A stretch of 64,000 nucleotides of DNA from Pseudomonas sp. KU43P (GTDB lineage: Bacteria; Pseudomonadota; Gammaproteobacteria; Pseudomonadales; Pseudomonadaceae): the NCBI RefSeq assembly GCF_033095865.1, contig NZ_AP019365.1, forward strand, positions 5,429,501-5,493,500. The letters are read 5' to 3'. Both the position numbers and the translations under genes were made by a program. The notes under the pieces are model-generated. The model did not search any database. It was not told where the DNA came from and saw only the letters and a list, made by a program, of their open reading frames with translations. Each line of letters starts with the position of its first letter. Within the stretch, counting starts at the first letter, position 1. This document shows, one piece after another, positions 56,196-64,000 of the stretch.

Positions 56196-56228
56196 CCTGC
56201 CTTCCTTCGGGGAGGCAGGTACCTTTTT
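56196..56228 (+). terminator. aceEF terminator 1
   Basis: CCTGCCTTCC pairs with GGGAGGCAGG around a TTCG tetraloop, followed by TACCTTTTT, 12 bases after the aceF stop. Confidence 0.85.
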
Positions 56229-56252
56229 CGAGCTGCCACGCTCGTACCTCAA

Positions 56253-56279
56253 CCCCGTCAATTGGCGGGGCTTTTTTTT
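56253..56279 (+). terminator. aceEF terminator 2
   Basis: CCCCGTC pairs with GGCGGGG around AATT, followed by C and eight T residues. It stands in tandem with terminator 1. Confidence 0.9.
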
Positions 56280-56307
56280 GCTCGCCGCGTCATCTTTGGT
56301 GCCGGTC

Positions 56308-56530
56308 AGATCGAGCGCCGCCCGCGCGGCGCATCGCGGATAAATCCGCTCCTACATTTGTTGCTACGTACCTATGTCTGATAGGCCATGGTTGCCTGCC
56401 TTGTTGGTACGACGCGATTTCTCGGCTGGCGCTAAAAAGCGGACAACCATGGCCTTACAGACCGTGGCACGTTGCAACAAACGTAGGAGCGGATTTATCC
56501 GCGATGCGCCGCGCGGGCGGCGCTCGATCT
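56308..56530. repeat. 223-bp long inverted repeat with nested palindromes
   Basis: The outer arms (about 62 bases, two mismatches; the first 48 are identical) begin AGATCGAGCGCCGCCC and include the REP-like GCGGATAAATCCGC palindrome and CTCCTAC. An inner pair GGCCATGGTTG (56384-56394)/CAACCATGGCC (56444-56454) is flanked by GTCTG/CAGAC. The whole unit folds into one giant hairpin. It is a different REP class from the other copies in this window. Confidence 0.9.
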
Positions 56531-56701
56531 CATCGGCGACAAACACCCCAAGGCGACACATGGCCCTAAGGATTCCCGCCCCGCCGCCGAAAACATATAC
56601 ATGACACCTCACATGGCCGCTTGCCAGCCTTGGGGACATGATGCAACCTTGCCAGATGCGCCGCCGTCCAGGCCGCGTCTCCCTCTTCAAGCGAGTCTTC
56701 G

Positions 56702-59383
56702 ATGAAAAGCCAACCCGATGCCGCTAGCCGTGTGGCGGCCGAGGTCGTCACGCAGCTTCCCGTGCCCTCGCGGCTCGGCATGCTGCGTTTCGAAAGGCTC
56801 AACGAAGCCACCTGGGCAATGCTTTACCTCGACCCGGCCTGCGAGCGCCAGTTCGGCCTGCCGGCGTCCGATCTGTGCGCGCTGATCGACGCACCGTATG
56901 CCAGCCTCATGGAGCCCGAAGCGCGTTACCGCCTGCACGACGAGATCCAGCTTCAGCTCAACCAACGCAGCTTCTATCGGGTGCGCTACACCCTGCATGC
57001 TCAGTCGCGCTCACTACGCATACTGGAAGCCGGCGAAGCCTTCAGGCAACACAACCGCCAGCTCCTGCGCGGGTTCCTCACGGTGCTGGATGATGAAGAC
57101 GACGAGCTGGATGCCACCGATCTCGAATCGCGCAACAACCGCCTCGAACTGGCCCTGCAACTCAACCAGCGCGCCCAGCAGGAGCAGCTCGAACACCTGG
57201 AGCGCGTGCGTGGCCAGCAGGACCTGATCCTGCGCCTGGCTCGCCAGCGCTACAGCGCCGAGAATTCGCTGCTGGAAGCCGCACAACTGATCACCCGCAG
57301 CGCCTGTGAAATCTACAAGGTCGACAGCGCCAGCATCTGGCACCTGGAAGACCAGCGCCTGGAGCCGATCAGCGCCTGGCTGCGCAACGAGCAGGTGCAT
57401 CGCCTGCCCGAGGCGATCGATGCCAGCCGCTTCCCCGACTACCTGGATGCCCTGCACGCCAGCCGCGCCATCGATGCACACAACGCCAACCACGACCCGC
57501 GCACCCGTGAGCTGGCCGAGAGCCTGTTCGCCGACAACAACGCCATGCTAGATGCCAGTATCCGCGTCGATGGCCAGGTGGTCGGCGTGCTGTGCCTGGA
57601 GCAGACCGGCCAGCCACGGGCCTGGCAATCGGATGAAATCGCCTTTGCCGGCGAGCTGGCTGACCAGTTCGCCCAGGTCATCACCAACCACAACCGGCGC
57701 ACCGCCGCCAGCGCCCTGCACCTGTTCCAGCGCGCCGTGGAACAGAGCGCCAGCGCCTTCTTGCTGGTGAACCGCGATGGCGTGGTGGAGTACGTCAACC
57801 CTAGCTTCACGGCGATCACCCAGTACAGCACCGAAGAAGTCCAGGGCCACCACTTGGCCGAGCTGCCGGCGCTGGAGAACCTCAGCGAACTGCTGTTCGA
57901 CTCACCGTCGAGCCTGGCCATGGGCAATAGCTGGCAGGGCGAGTTCAAAAGCCGGCGCAAGAACCTCGAACCGTACTGGGGCCAGTTGTCGATCTCCAAG
58001 GTCTACGGCGACAACCGCGAGCTGACCCACTACATCGGCATCTACGAAGATGTCACCCAGACCAAGCTGGCCCAGCAGCGCATCGAGCGCCTGGCCTACA
58101 CCGACAACCTGACCAATCTGGGCAACCGCCCGTCGTTCATCCGCAGCCTCGACGAGCGTTTCGCCCGCGATGGCGAAAGCCCGACCTGCCTGCTGCTGGT
58201 GGACATCGACAACTTCAAGCGGATCAACGACAGCCTTGGCCACCAGACCGGCGACAAGCTGCTGATCAGCCTGGCCCGGCGCCTGCGCAACAGCCTCAGC
58301 GCCGGTGGTGTGCTGGCCCGCTTCGCCAGTAACGAGTTCGCCGTGCTGCTCGACGACACCAGCCTCGAAGACGGCCAGGGCGTTGCCCTGCAACTGCTGC
58401 GCACGCTCGACAAGCCGATGTTCGTCGACAACCAGCTGATCAACGTGACCGCCTCGGTGGGCCTGGCCTGCGCGCCGCTGCATGGCAGCGATCCGACCAC
58501 CCTGATGAAGAACGCCGGCCTCGCCCTGCACAAGGCCAAGGCCAACGGCAAGCACCAGGTGCAGGTGTTCACCGAAGTGCTCAATGCCGAAGCCAGCTAC
58601 AAGCTGTTCGTCGAGAACAACCTGCGCCGCGCCCTCACCCAGAACGAGCTGGAGGTGTTCTACCAGCCCAAGCTGTGCCTGCGCAGCGGCCGCCTGCTGG
58701 GCCTGGAGGCGCTGCTGCGCTGGAACCACCCCGAACGCGGCATGATCCGCCCCGACCAGTTCATCAGCGTGGCCGAAGAAACCGGCCTGATCATCCCCAT
58801 CGGCAAGTGGGTGGTGCGCCAGTCGTGCCGCATGAGCCAGCAGCTGCGCGAGGCTGGCATGGGCAACCTGCACGTGGCCATCAACCTTTCGCCCAAGCAG
58901 TTCTCCGACCCCGACCTGGTGGCATCGATCGGCTCGATCCTCAAGGAAGAAGCCCTGCCCCCGCACCTGCTGGAGCTTGAACTCACCGAAGGCCTGCTGC
59001 TGGAGGCCACCGAAGACACCCATCGCCAGCTCGACGAACTCAAGGCCCTAGGGCTGACCCTGGCCATGGACGATTTCGGCACCGGTTACTCGTCGCTGAG
59101 CTACCTGAAGAAGTTTCCGATCGACATCATCAAGATCGACCGCAGCTTCATCAACGAAATCCCCGACAACCAGGACGACATGGAGATCACCTCGGCGGTG
59201 GTGGCCATGGCGCACAACCTCAAGCTGAAGGTGGTGGCCGAAGGCATCGAGACGCCGGAGCAGCTAGCGTTCCTGCGTCGTCACCGCTGCGACGTGGGCC
59301 AGGGCTACCTGTTCGACCGGCCGATTCCGGGGCGTGAGCTGGCGGAAAAACTCAAGCGCTATCCGCGCGGTCCAATGGACTGA
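56702..59383 (+). CDS. dipA: DipA-like c-di-GMP phosphodiesterase (PAS-GAF-GGDEF-EAL)
   Basis: An 893-residue soluble signalling protein. Predicted order: a PAS-like N-terminal region (about 20-130), a coiled coil, a GAF-like domain (about 175-335), a PAS domain (about 345-465), a GGDEF domain whose motif has decayed to ASNEF (542-546), and an intact EAL domain (E669-A-L, ELTEGLLL, MDDFGTGYSS, EGIET). It should therefore degrade c-di-GMP. Position after aceF and before msrA equals that of dipA (PA5017), a biofilm-dispersal phosphodiesterase of P. aeruginosa; the symbol rests on that and on the architecture. Confidence 0.87.
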   Translation: MKSQPDAASRVAAEVVTQLPVPSRLGMLRFERLNEATWAMLYLDPACERQFGLPASDLCALIDAPYASLMEPEARYRLHDEIQLQLNQRSFYRVRYTLHAQSRSLRILEAGEAFRQHNRQLLRGFLTVLDDEDDELDATDLESRNNRLELALQLNQRAQQEQLEHLERVRGQQDLILRLARQRYSAENSLLEAAQLITRSACEIYKVDSASIWHLEDQRLEPISAWLRNEQVHRLPEAIDASRFPDYLDALHASRAIDAHNANHDPRTRELAESLFADNNAMLDASIRVDGQVVGVLCLEQTGQPRAWQSDEIAFAGELADQFAQVITNHNRRTAASALHLFQRAVEQSASAFLLVNRDGVVEYVNPSFTAITQYSTEEVQGHHLAELPALENLSELLFDSPSSLAMGNSWQGEFKSRRKNLEPYWGQLSISKVYGDNRELTHYIGIYEDVTQTKLAQQRIERLAYTDNLTNLGNRPSFIRSLDERFARDGESPTCLLLVDIDNFKRINDSLGHQTGDKLLISLARRLRNSLSAGGVLARFASNEFAVLLDDTSLEDGQGVALQLLRTLDKPMFVDNQLINVTASVGLACAPLHGSDPTTLMKNAGLALHKAKANGKHQVQVFTEVLNAEASYKLFVENNLRRALTQNELEVFYQPKLCLRSGRLLGLEALLRWNHPERGMIRPDQFISVAEETGLIIPIGKWVVRQSCRMSQQLREAGMGNLHVAINLSPKQFSDPDLVASIGSILKEEALPPHLLELELTEGLLLEATEDTHRQLDELKALGLTLAMDDFGTGYSSLSYLKKFPIDIIKIDRSFINEIPDNQDDMEITSAVVAMAHNLKLKVVAEGIETPEQLAFLRRHRCDVGQGYLFDRPIPGRELAEKLKRYPRGPMD

Positions 59384-59419
59384 CAGCTGCGTTATCCTCG
59401 GGCACTATAGAGTCCATTC

Positions 59420-59512
59420 GGGCCTCATCGCCGGCAAGCCGGCTCCCACGGGCACCCCACAACGCTCAAGCCCTGTGGTGCACCTGTGGGAGCTGGCTTG
59501 CCAGCGATGGGT
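59420..59512. repeat. REP doublet, copy 8
   Basis: GGGCCTCATCGCCGGCAAGC and its mirror GCTTGCCAGCGATGGGTCC flank a spacer in which CCCCACA and TGTGGTG pair. Confidence 0.88.
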
Positions 59513-59548
59513 CCAACACCTATCCAACTGACATACAGAGGAACGGCC

Positions 59549-60217
59549 ATGGTCCTGCGTTCGGAAATCCTGGTGAACAAAAACGTCATGCCAACCGCCG
59601 AGCAAGCCCTGCCCGGCCGCGAAACCCCGATGACCCTGCCCGAGTTCCACTACGTGTTCGAAGGCACCCCCCTGCTTGGCCCGTTCTTCGAAGGCAGCAT
59701 CGACTTCGCGATCTTCGGCCTGGGCTGCTTCTGGGGCGCCGAGCGCCGCTTCTGGCAGCGTGAAGGCGTGGTGAGCACCGTTGTCGGCTACGCTGGCGGT
59801 TTCACCCCGAACCCTACCTACGAAGAGGTCTGCTCGGGCCTGACCGGCCACACCGAAGTGGTGCTGGTCGTGTTCGACAAGGACCGCGTCAGCTACCGCG
59901 AACTGCTGGCGATGTTCTGGGAGCTGCACAACCCGACCCAAGGTATGCGCCAGGGCAACGACGTCGGCACCCAGTACCGCTCCGCCATCTTCTGCACTTC
60001 GCCGCAGCAGCTCGAAGAAGCCAAGGCCAGCCGCGATGCCTTCCAGGCCGAACTGACCAAGGCTGGCTACGGTGAAATCACCACCGAGATCGACCAGGCG
60101 CCGACCGTGTACTTCGCCGAGGCCTATCACCAGCAGTACCTGGCCAAGAACCCGGATGGCTACTGCGGCATCGGTGGCACCGGCGTTTGCCTGCCTCCCA
60201 GCCTGCAAGGCAACTGA
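59549..60217 (+). CDS. msrA: MsrA, peptide methionine-S-sulfoxide reductase
   Basis: A 222-residue MsrA that reduces the S-epimer of methionine sulfoxide in proteins. The nucleophile is C60 in [11 protein letters not shown]. Conserved [24 protein letters not shown] and [11 protein letters not shown] blocks and the resolving cysteines near the C-terminus ([11 protein letters not shown]) are present. The ATG at 59549 follows AGAGGAA; the frame extends upstream into the REP. Confidence 0.96.
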   Translation: MVLRSEILVNKNVMPTAEQALPGRETPMTLPEFHYVFEGTPLLGPFFEGSIDFAIFGLGCFWGAERRFWQREGVVSTVVGYAGGFTPNPTYEEVCSGLTGHTEVVLVVFDKDRVSYRELLAMFWELHNPTQGMRQGNDVGTQYRSAIFCTSPQQLEEAKASRDAFQAELTKAGYGEITTEIDQAPTVYFAEAYHQQYLAKNPDGYCGIGGTGVCLPPSLQGN

Positions 60218-60220
60218 ACC

Positions 60221-60844
60221 ATGAGCACGATGACCCTGTTCCACTCGCCGTTGTCGCCGTTCGTGCGCAAGGTCATGGTGGTATTGCACGAAACTGGTCA
60301 GCTGGGCCGCGTCACCCTGCAACCGGTGAACATCAGCCCGGTAAGCGGCGACGAGCAACTCAACCAAGGCAACCCGATCGGCAAGATTCCAGCCCTGCGC
60401 CTGGAAGACGGCACTGTGCTGCACGACAGCCGGGTGATCTGCGAATACCTGGACCTGCAGCATGTGGGCAACCCCCTGCTGCCCCGCGAGGGCTCGGCGC
60501 GCTGGCGGCGCATGACGCTGGCGTCGCAGGCGGATGCGATCATGGATGCGGCGGTATCGTCGCGCTATGAAAGCTTCCTGCGGCCTGAGGGCAAGCGCTG
60601 GGAGGGCTGGCTGGAGGCGCAGGGCGAGAAGATCCGCCGTAGCCTGGCCAACCTGGAGCAGGAGCATTTGGCCGAGCTGATTTCGGGCTTTGACCTGGCT
60701 GCGATCGGGGTGGCATGTGCGTTGGGGTATCTGGATCTGCGCCAGCCGCAGTTCGGCTGGCGTGAGCGCCAACCTGGTTTGGCGGCGTGGTATGCCGAGG
60801 TATGCAAGCGGCCGTCGATGGTCGCTACAGCACCTGTCGCCTGA
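60221..60844 (+). CDS. glutathione S-transferase family protein
   Basis: A 207-residue GST. The N-terminal thioredoxin fold has [16 protein letters not shown] (active-site Ser region) and [24 protein letters not shown], the glutathione-binding cis-Pro and DS motif. An all-helical C-terminal domain follows. It starts three bases after msrA and is probably cotranscribed with it, which fits oxidative stress defence. The substrate is unknown. MTLFHSP at 60230 is an alternative start. Confidence 0.9.
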   Translation: MSTMTLFHSPLSPFVRKVMVVLHETGQLGRVTLQPVNISPVSGDEQLNQGNPIGKIPALRLEDGTVLHDSRVICEYLDLQHVGNPLLPREGSARWRRMTLASQADAIMDAAVSSRYESFLRPEGKRWEGWLEAQGEKIRRSLANLEQEHLAELISGFDLAAIGVACALGYLDLRQPQFGWRERQPGLAAWYAEVCKRPSMVATAPVA

Positions 60845-60851
60845 CCCACCG

Positions 60852-60940
60852 TCATCGCCGGCAAGCTGGCTCCCACAGGCACCCCACAGCGGTCAGAACT
60901 ATGGGGTATCTGTGGGAGCCGGCTTGCCGGCGATGAGGCC
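60852..60940. repeat. REP doublet, copy 9
   Basis: TCATCGCCGGCAAGCTGGCT and AGCCGGCTTGCCGGCGATGA mirror each other between convergent genes; CACCCCACAG and ATGGGGTATC pair partly inside. Confidence 0.9.
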
Positions 60941-60957
60941 GGTATAGGACAAATCGA

Positions 60958-61458
60958 TCAGCAGTCTGGCTTGTCTGCCGTAAACCGCTTGGCCGGGTTC
61001 ACCGCCGCCTTGAACTCACGCAAAGCCTTGGCCCCCACCAGCAACGGATAGTTGAAGTGGCTGCGGTCCACCAGGTTCACCTCCACGGTGCGCTTCACGT
61101 CCCCCAGGCACAGTTCCAAATCGACCACCGGCCGCTTGGAGATTTCCGGTGCATCGCCTTCGTCCTCTTCCTCGGCGCGGCCCTTGATCTTGCTGATGCG
61201 CGAAACCTTGTGCTCATACACCTTGCCGTTCGACTCCTTGGTCGCCAGGCGGAACCGCACCCATTCCTCGCCATCGCGAGTGAACAGCTCGATATCCTTG
61301 GCCGACAGCGATGCGGTGTAGGCACCGGTATCCATCTTGGCCTTCAGTGTTTCGCCAAGCTCAGGCAAGGCAATGTTCTCGTAACGACCATAGATCGTCG
61401 GCTCGGCGGCCATGACCGGCAACGCCAGCAGCGATAACAGGGCAAGCAGAGATTTCAC
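60958..61458 (-). CDS. secreted retropepsin-like (RimK-associated-type) protein
   Basis: A 166-residue protein with a signal peptide (1 to about 18, LLALLSLLALPVMA-AEP) and one domain of the family annotated as ATP-dependent zinc protease/RimB-like, which has an aspartic-protease fold. The active DTG is in KAKMDTGAYTASL, and the closing LLVGAKALREF strand near the C-terminus is diagnostic. The signal peptide places this member in the periplasm. The label zinc protease is historical; retropepsin-like activity is the better reading. The substrate is unknown. Confidence 0.8.
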   Translation of the reverse strand: MKSLLALLSLLALPVMAAEPTIYGRYENIALPELGETLKAKMDTGAYTASLSAKDIELFTRDGEEWVRFRLATKESNGKVYEHKVSRISKIKGRAEEEDEGDAPEISKRPVVDLELCLGDVKRTVEVNLVDRSHFNYPLLVGAKALREFKAAVNPAKRFTADKPDC

Positions 61459-61641
61459 AGGGCAGGCTTCCTTGAAAGAGATCAGTGCTTAGACTGCACT
61501 GACAGGATAGGTTCGCTGCTACAAGGTTAAACAACATAATGTGAAACATTTGTCCCTGCCGCTGGGCATTGGACATTTGGCGTATGGCACGGCGCTGCTT
61601 ATCATTGCCGACCGTTCATATCCCACAACAAGAGTCTCGTT

Positions 61642-62529
61642 ATGCGTCGCCTGCTGACCGGCATCCTCACGACCACCCTGCTGCTGCTCAACACCGTCGT
61701 GTTGATCTGCCCGCTGCTGGTCTTCGCCCTGCTCAAATTGGTGCTGCCGGGCCGTGGGCGTGACTATGCCTCGTGGGCGGTGATGTGGGTTGCCGAAACC
61801 TGGTCGGAGATCGACAAGGCCATCTTTGCCCTGTGCATCCCGACCCAATGGGACATCCGCGGTGTCGAGAACCTGCGCAAGGACACTTCGTACCTGGCCG
61901 TCAGCAACCACCAGACCTGGGTCGACATCCCGGCGCTGATCGAAAGCCTCAACCGCCGCACGCCGTTCTTCAAGTTCTTCCTCAAGAAGGAGCTGATCTG
62001 GGTGCCGTTGCTGGGCCTGGCCTGGTGGGGGCTGGACTACCCCTTCATGAAGCGCTACAGCAAGGCGTTTCTGGAGAAGCACCCCGAGCTCAAGGGCAAG
62101 GATCTGGAAATCACCAAGGCTGCCTGCGAGCTGTTCAAGCGCCAGCCGGTGACGGTGGTCAACTACCTCGAAGGCACCCGCTTCACCGAGGCCAAGCACC
62201 GGGAACAGCAGTCGCCTTATCGCTACCTGCTCAAACCCAAGGCTGGCGGGGTGGCGTTCGTGCTGGCGGCGCTGGGTGAGCAGTTGGATGCGCTGCTGGA
62301 CGTGACCATCGTGTATCCCGGCAACCAGGCGCCGGGCTTCTGGGCGCTGCTCAATGGCAGTATCAGTCGGGTGATTATCGACATTCGCGTGCGCGAGCTG
62401 GACCCTGCGTTGTGGGCGGGGGATTACGAGAATGATCCGGTGTTCCGCCAGACCGTGCAGGCCTGGGTGAACCAGTTGTGGGCGGAGAAGGACCAGCGGA
62501 TCGAGCAGTTGCGCTCGGAGATGCGTTGA
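61642..62529 (+). CDS. PlsC/YihG-type membrane acyltransferase
   Basis: A 295-residue lysophospholipid acyltransferase-like protein. A long N-terminal hydrophobic segment (8-35) anchors it in the inner membrane. The catalytic H-x4-D is H90-QTWV-D95 in SNHQTWVD, and the substrate block NYLEGTRFT follows. It resembles E. coli YihG (an accessory acyltransferase) in length and motif. It is divergent from the secreted protein gene, with both promoters in the 183-base gap. Confidence 0.88.
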   Translation: MRRLLTGILTTTLLLLNTVVLICPLLVFALLKLVLPGRGRDYASWAVMWVAETWSEIDKAIFALCIPTQWDIRGVENLRKDTSYLAVSNHQTWVDIPALIESLNRRTPFFKFFLKKELIWVPLLGLAWWGLDYPFMKRYSKAFLEKHPELKGKDLEITKAACELFKRQPVTVVNYLEGTRFTEAKHREQQSPYRYLLKPKAGGVAFVLAALGEQLDALLDVTIVYPGNQAPGFWALLNGSISRVIIDIRVRELDPALWAGDYENDPVFRQTVQAWVNQLWAEKDQRIEQLRSEMR

Positions 62530-62536
62530 CCTGATC

Positions 62537-62632
62537 GGGCCCTGTCGCCGGCAAGCCGGCTCCCACAGGCACACCACCGTTCTCAAGGCCTGTGGCGTAC
62601 CTGTGGGAGCCGGCTTGCCGGCGATAGGGCCA
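62537..62632. repeat. REP doublet, copy 10
   Basis: GGGCCCTGTCGCCGGCAAGC and GCTTGCCGGCGATAGGGCC mirror each other just after the acyltransferase gene. Confidence 0.92.
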
Positions 62633-62763
62633 TCGAACCCACACCATGATCCCGATTAAAACCCTGGCTAATAATTACCATTAGGAATTCTTCTTTGTCA
62701 CACCCCACCTAAGTGGATAAAAATCGACCAAAGCACAACTACAAAAAATGCCTGGATCGATCA

Positions 62764-64000
62764 ATGGCCAACCAACCCAGCTCCGCCCCCGCCCAGCTTC
62801 GCCGCGTCCTCGGCCTCCCCGCCCTGGTGTTCTTCGGCCTGGTCTACATGGTCCCGCTGACCATCTTCACCACTTACGGCATCGTCACCGAACTCACCGG
62901 TGGCCGCACCGCTGGTGCCTACATCGTCACCCTGGTGGCCATGCTGTTCACCGCCGCTTCCTACAGCTTCATGGTCAAGCGCTTCCCGGTCGCGGGCTCG
63001 GCGTATTCCTACACCAACATGGCCTTCGGCCAGAACGTGGGTTTCCTGGCGGGCTGGTCGCTGTTGCTCGACTACCTGTTCCTGCCGATGATCAATTACC
63101 TGCTGATCGGCCTGTTCCTCAACATCGCCTTCCCTGCGGTGCCGGCCTGGGCTTTCGTGCTTGCCTCCATCGCCCTGGTGACCGTGCTAAACGTGGTCGG
63201 CATCAACTCTGTGGCCAAAACCAGCAACCTGATCGTCGGCGCGCAAATCGTGTTCATCGGTGTGTTCGTGGCGCTGTCTTGGCAAACCCTGGGCAACGGC
63301 CAGCCACTCGACCTGCTGGCGCCGCTGCGCGGTGACGGTAGCGCGCCTGGGTTCGGCCCACTGATGGCCGGTGCGGCGGTACTGTGTCTGTCGTTCCTAG
63401 GTTTCGACGCGGTATCCACCCTGGCCGAAGAAAGCCGTGACGCCCGCCGCGACGTGCCACGAGCGATCATCCTCACCACCCTGTTCGCCGGCCTGCTGTT
63501 CACCATGCTGGCCTATGCGAGCCAGCTGGTGCTGCCGGGCAGCACGTTCGCCAACGCCGATGCCGCCGCCAACGAGGTGATGCTCAAGGCGGGCGGGCAG
63601 TTCCTGGCTAACTTCTTCACCGCCGCCTATGTGGCCGGCAGCCTCGGCTCGGCGCTGGCCTCCCAGGCCGCGGTGTCGCGCATTCTCTACACCATGGGCC
63701 GCGACCGGGTGCTCCCGCAGCGCACCTTCGGCCACCTGTCGCCACGCCTGGGCACCCCGGTGTTCGCCATCCTGCTGGTATCGGCGTTTTCACTGTTGGC
63801 GCTGGTGATCGACCTGTCCACCCTCGCCTCGCTGATCAGCTTTGGCGCGCTGGTGGCGTTCTCGGCGGTGAACCTGGCGGTGGTGAAGACGCATTTGATG
63901 AACGACAGCGCCCAGCGCAACCTCAAAGGCCTGCTGTGCTATGGCGCGGTGCCGCTGGTGGGGTTGAGCCTGACCCTGTGGCTGTGGACCAGCCTGTCGG
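62764..64000 (+). CDS. APC-family amino acid permease, right edge cut
   Basis: The N-terminal 412 residues of an APC-superfamily transporter that runs off the window. It begins MANQPSSAPAQLRRVLGLPA and shows at least ten hydrophobic helices. Typical segments are VYMVPLTIFTTYGIV (helix 1), FPVAGSAYSYTNMAFGQNVGFLAGW (helix 3) and LSFLGFDAVSTLAEESRDARRDVPRAI (helix 6 with the following loop). The substrate is probably an amino acid or polyamine (PuuP-like sequences are similar). The ribosome binding site is weak; the ATG at 62748 is out of frame. Confidence 0.88.
   Translation, partial: MANQPSSAPAQLRRVLGLPALVFFGLVYMVPLTIFTTYGIVTELTGGRTAGAYIVTLVAMLFTAASYSFMVKRFPVAGSAYSYTNMAFGQNVGFLAGWSLLLDYLFLPMINYLLIGLFLNIAFPAVPAWAFVLASIALVTVLNVVGINSVAKTSNLIVGAQIVFIGVFVALSWQTLGNGQPLDLLAPLRGDGSAPGFGPLMAGAAVLCLSFLGFDAVSTLAEESRDARRDVPRAIILTTLFAGLLFTMLAYASQLVLPGSTFANADAAANEVMLKAGGQFLANFFTAAYVAGSLGSALASQAAVSRILYTMGRDRVLPQRTFGHLSPRLGTPVFAILLVSAFSLLALVIDLSTLASLISFGALVAFSAVNLAVVKTHLMNDSAQRNLKGLLCYGAVPLVGLSLTLWLWTSLS

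Larger units (their letters stand above)
56185..56701. other. aceF-phosphodiesterase intergenic region
   Basis: 517 bases without a gene. They hold two terminators for the aceEF transcript and a 223-base inverted repeat, each listed. The last 170 bases before the next gene should contain its promoter but show no clear boxes. Confidence 0.7.

Noticed and set aside
26078..62632. Repeated GCCGGCAAGCCGGC units considered as a CRISPR array
   Set aside because: The copies are dispersed singly as inverted pairs, without regular spacers or cas genes; they are REP elements.

Overview
The window is a GC-rich, gene-dense piece of a Pseudomonas chromosome, most likely from the P. putida group. Four things point there: the pqqF-A-B-C-D-E order, the bioB-F-H-C-D operon, the waaF-C-G-P LPS-core operon followed by glnE, aceE and aceF, and many REP-type inverted repeats built around a short GCCGGCAAGCCGGC palindrome. 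The gene order closely follows what is known for P. putida and P. aeruginosa. No tRNA, rRNA, CRISPR array, transposase or prophage was recognised. Both ends cut a gene: pqqF on the left and an APC-family permease on the right.

Layout. 1-6074: PQQ cofactor synthesis (end of pqqF, 23-residue precursor pqqA, an attenuator-like hairpin, then pqqB-E) and an S9 peptidase overlapping pqqE. 6110-8824: a small Pmp3 membrane protein and a class III aminotransferase divergent from a LysR regulator. 9055-17031: two long-chain-type acyl-CoA dehydrogenase paralogues separated by a membrane diguanylate cyclase and a secreted di-haem c-type cytochrome that looks like a lineage-specific insertion. 17335-22207: a flagellar-rod-like small protein and the biotin operon, with a BirA-like operator in front. 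22297-26709: comF, a ModE-like regulator, srkA, rarD and a GcvR-like ACT protein. 27164-32750: malate synthase G, an orphan response regulator, and a cNMP/CBS/DUF294 protein paired with a DnaQ-type exonuclease.

32968-38455 is an iron-uptake signalling cassette (FecI-type sigma factor, FecR, TonB receptor with a signalling domain, PepSY membrane protein and a 59-residue membrane protein). 38528-41299 encodes a 923-residue DUF6543 dermonecrotic-toxin-like protein. 41408-48365 is a tightly overlapping LPS-core operon on the minus strand with two heptosyltransferases, one glycosyltransferase and four kinase-fold proteins. glnE follows on the minus strand, then aceE-aceF on the plus strand behind a pair of identical-core palindromes. 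56702-64000 holds a DipA-like c-di-GMP phosphodiesterase, msrA, a glutathione S-transferase, a secreted retropepsin-like protein, a PlsC-type acyltransferase and the truncated permease.

The most interesting unexplained signals are the twin palindromes before aceE, the BirA-like operator sitting on the bioB -35 box and at the comF start, the 223-bp near-perfect inverted repeat between aceF and the phosphodiesterase gene, the DUF6543 toxin candidate, and the di-haem cytochrome with its AT-rich flank. All functional calls come from reading the sequence; no database search was run.
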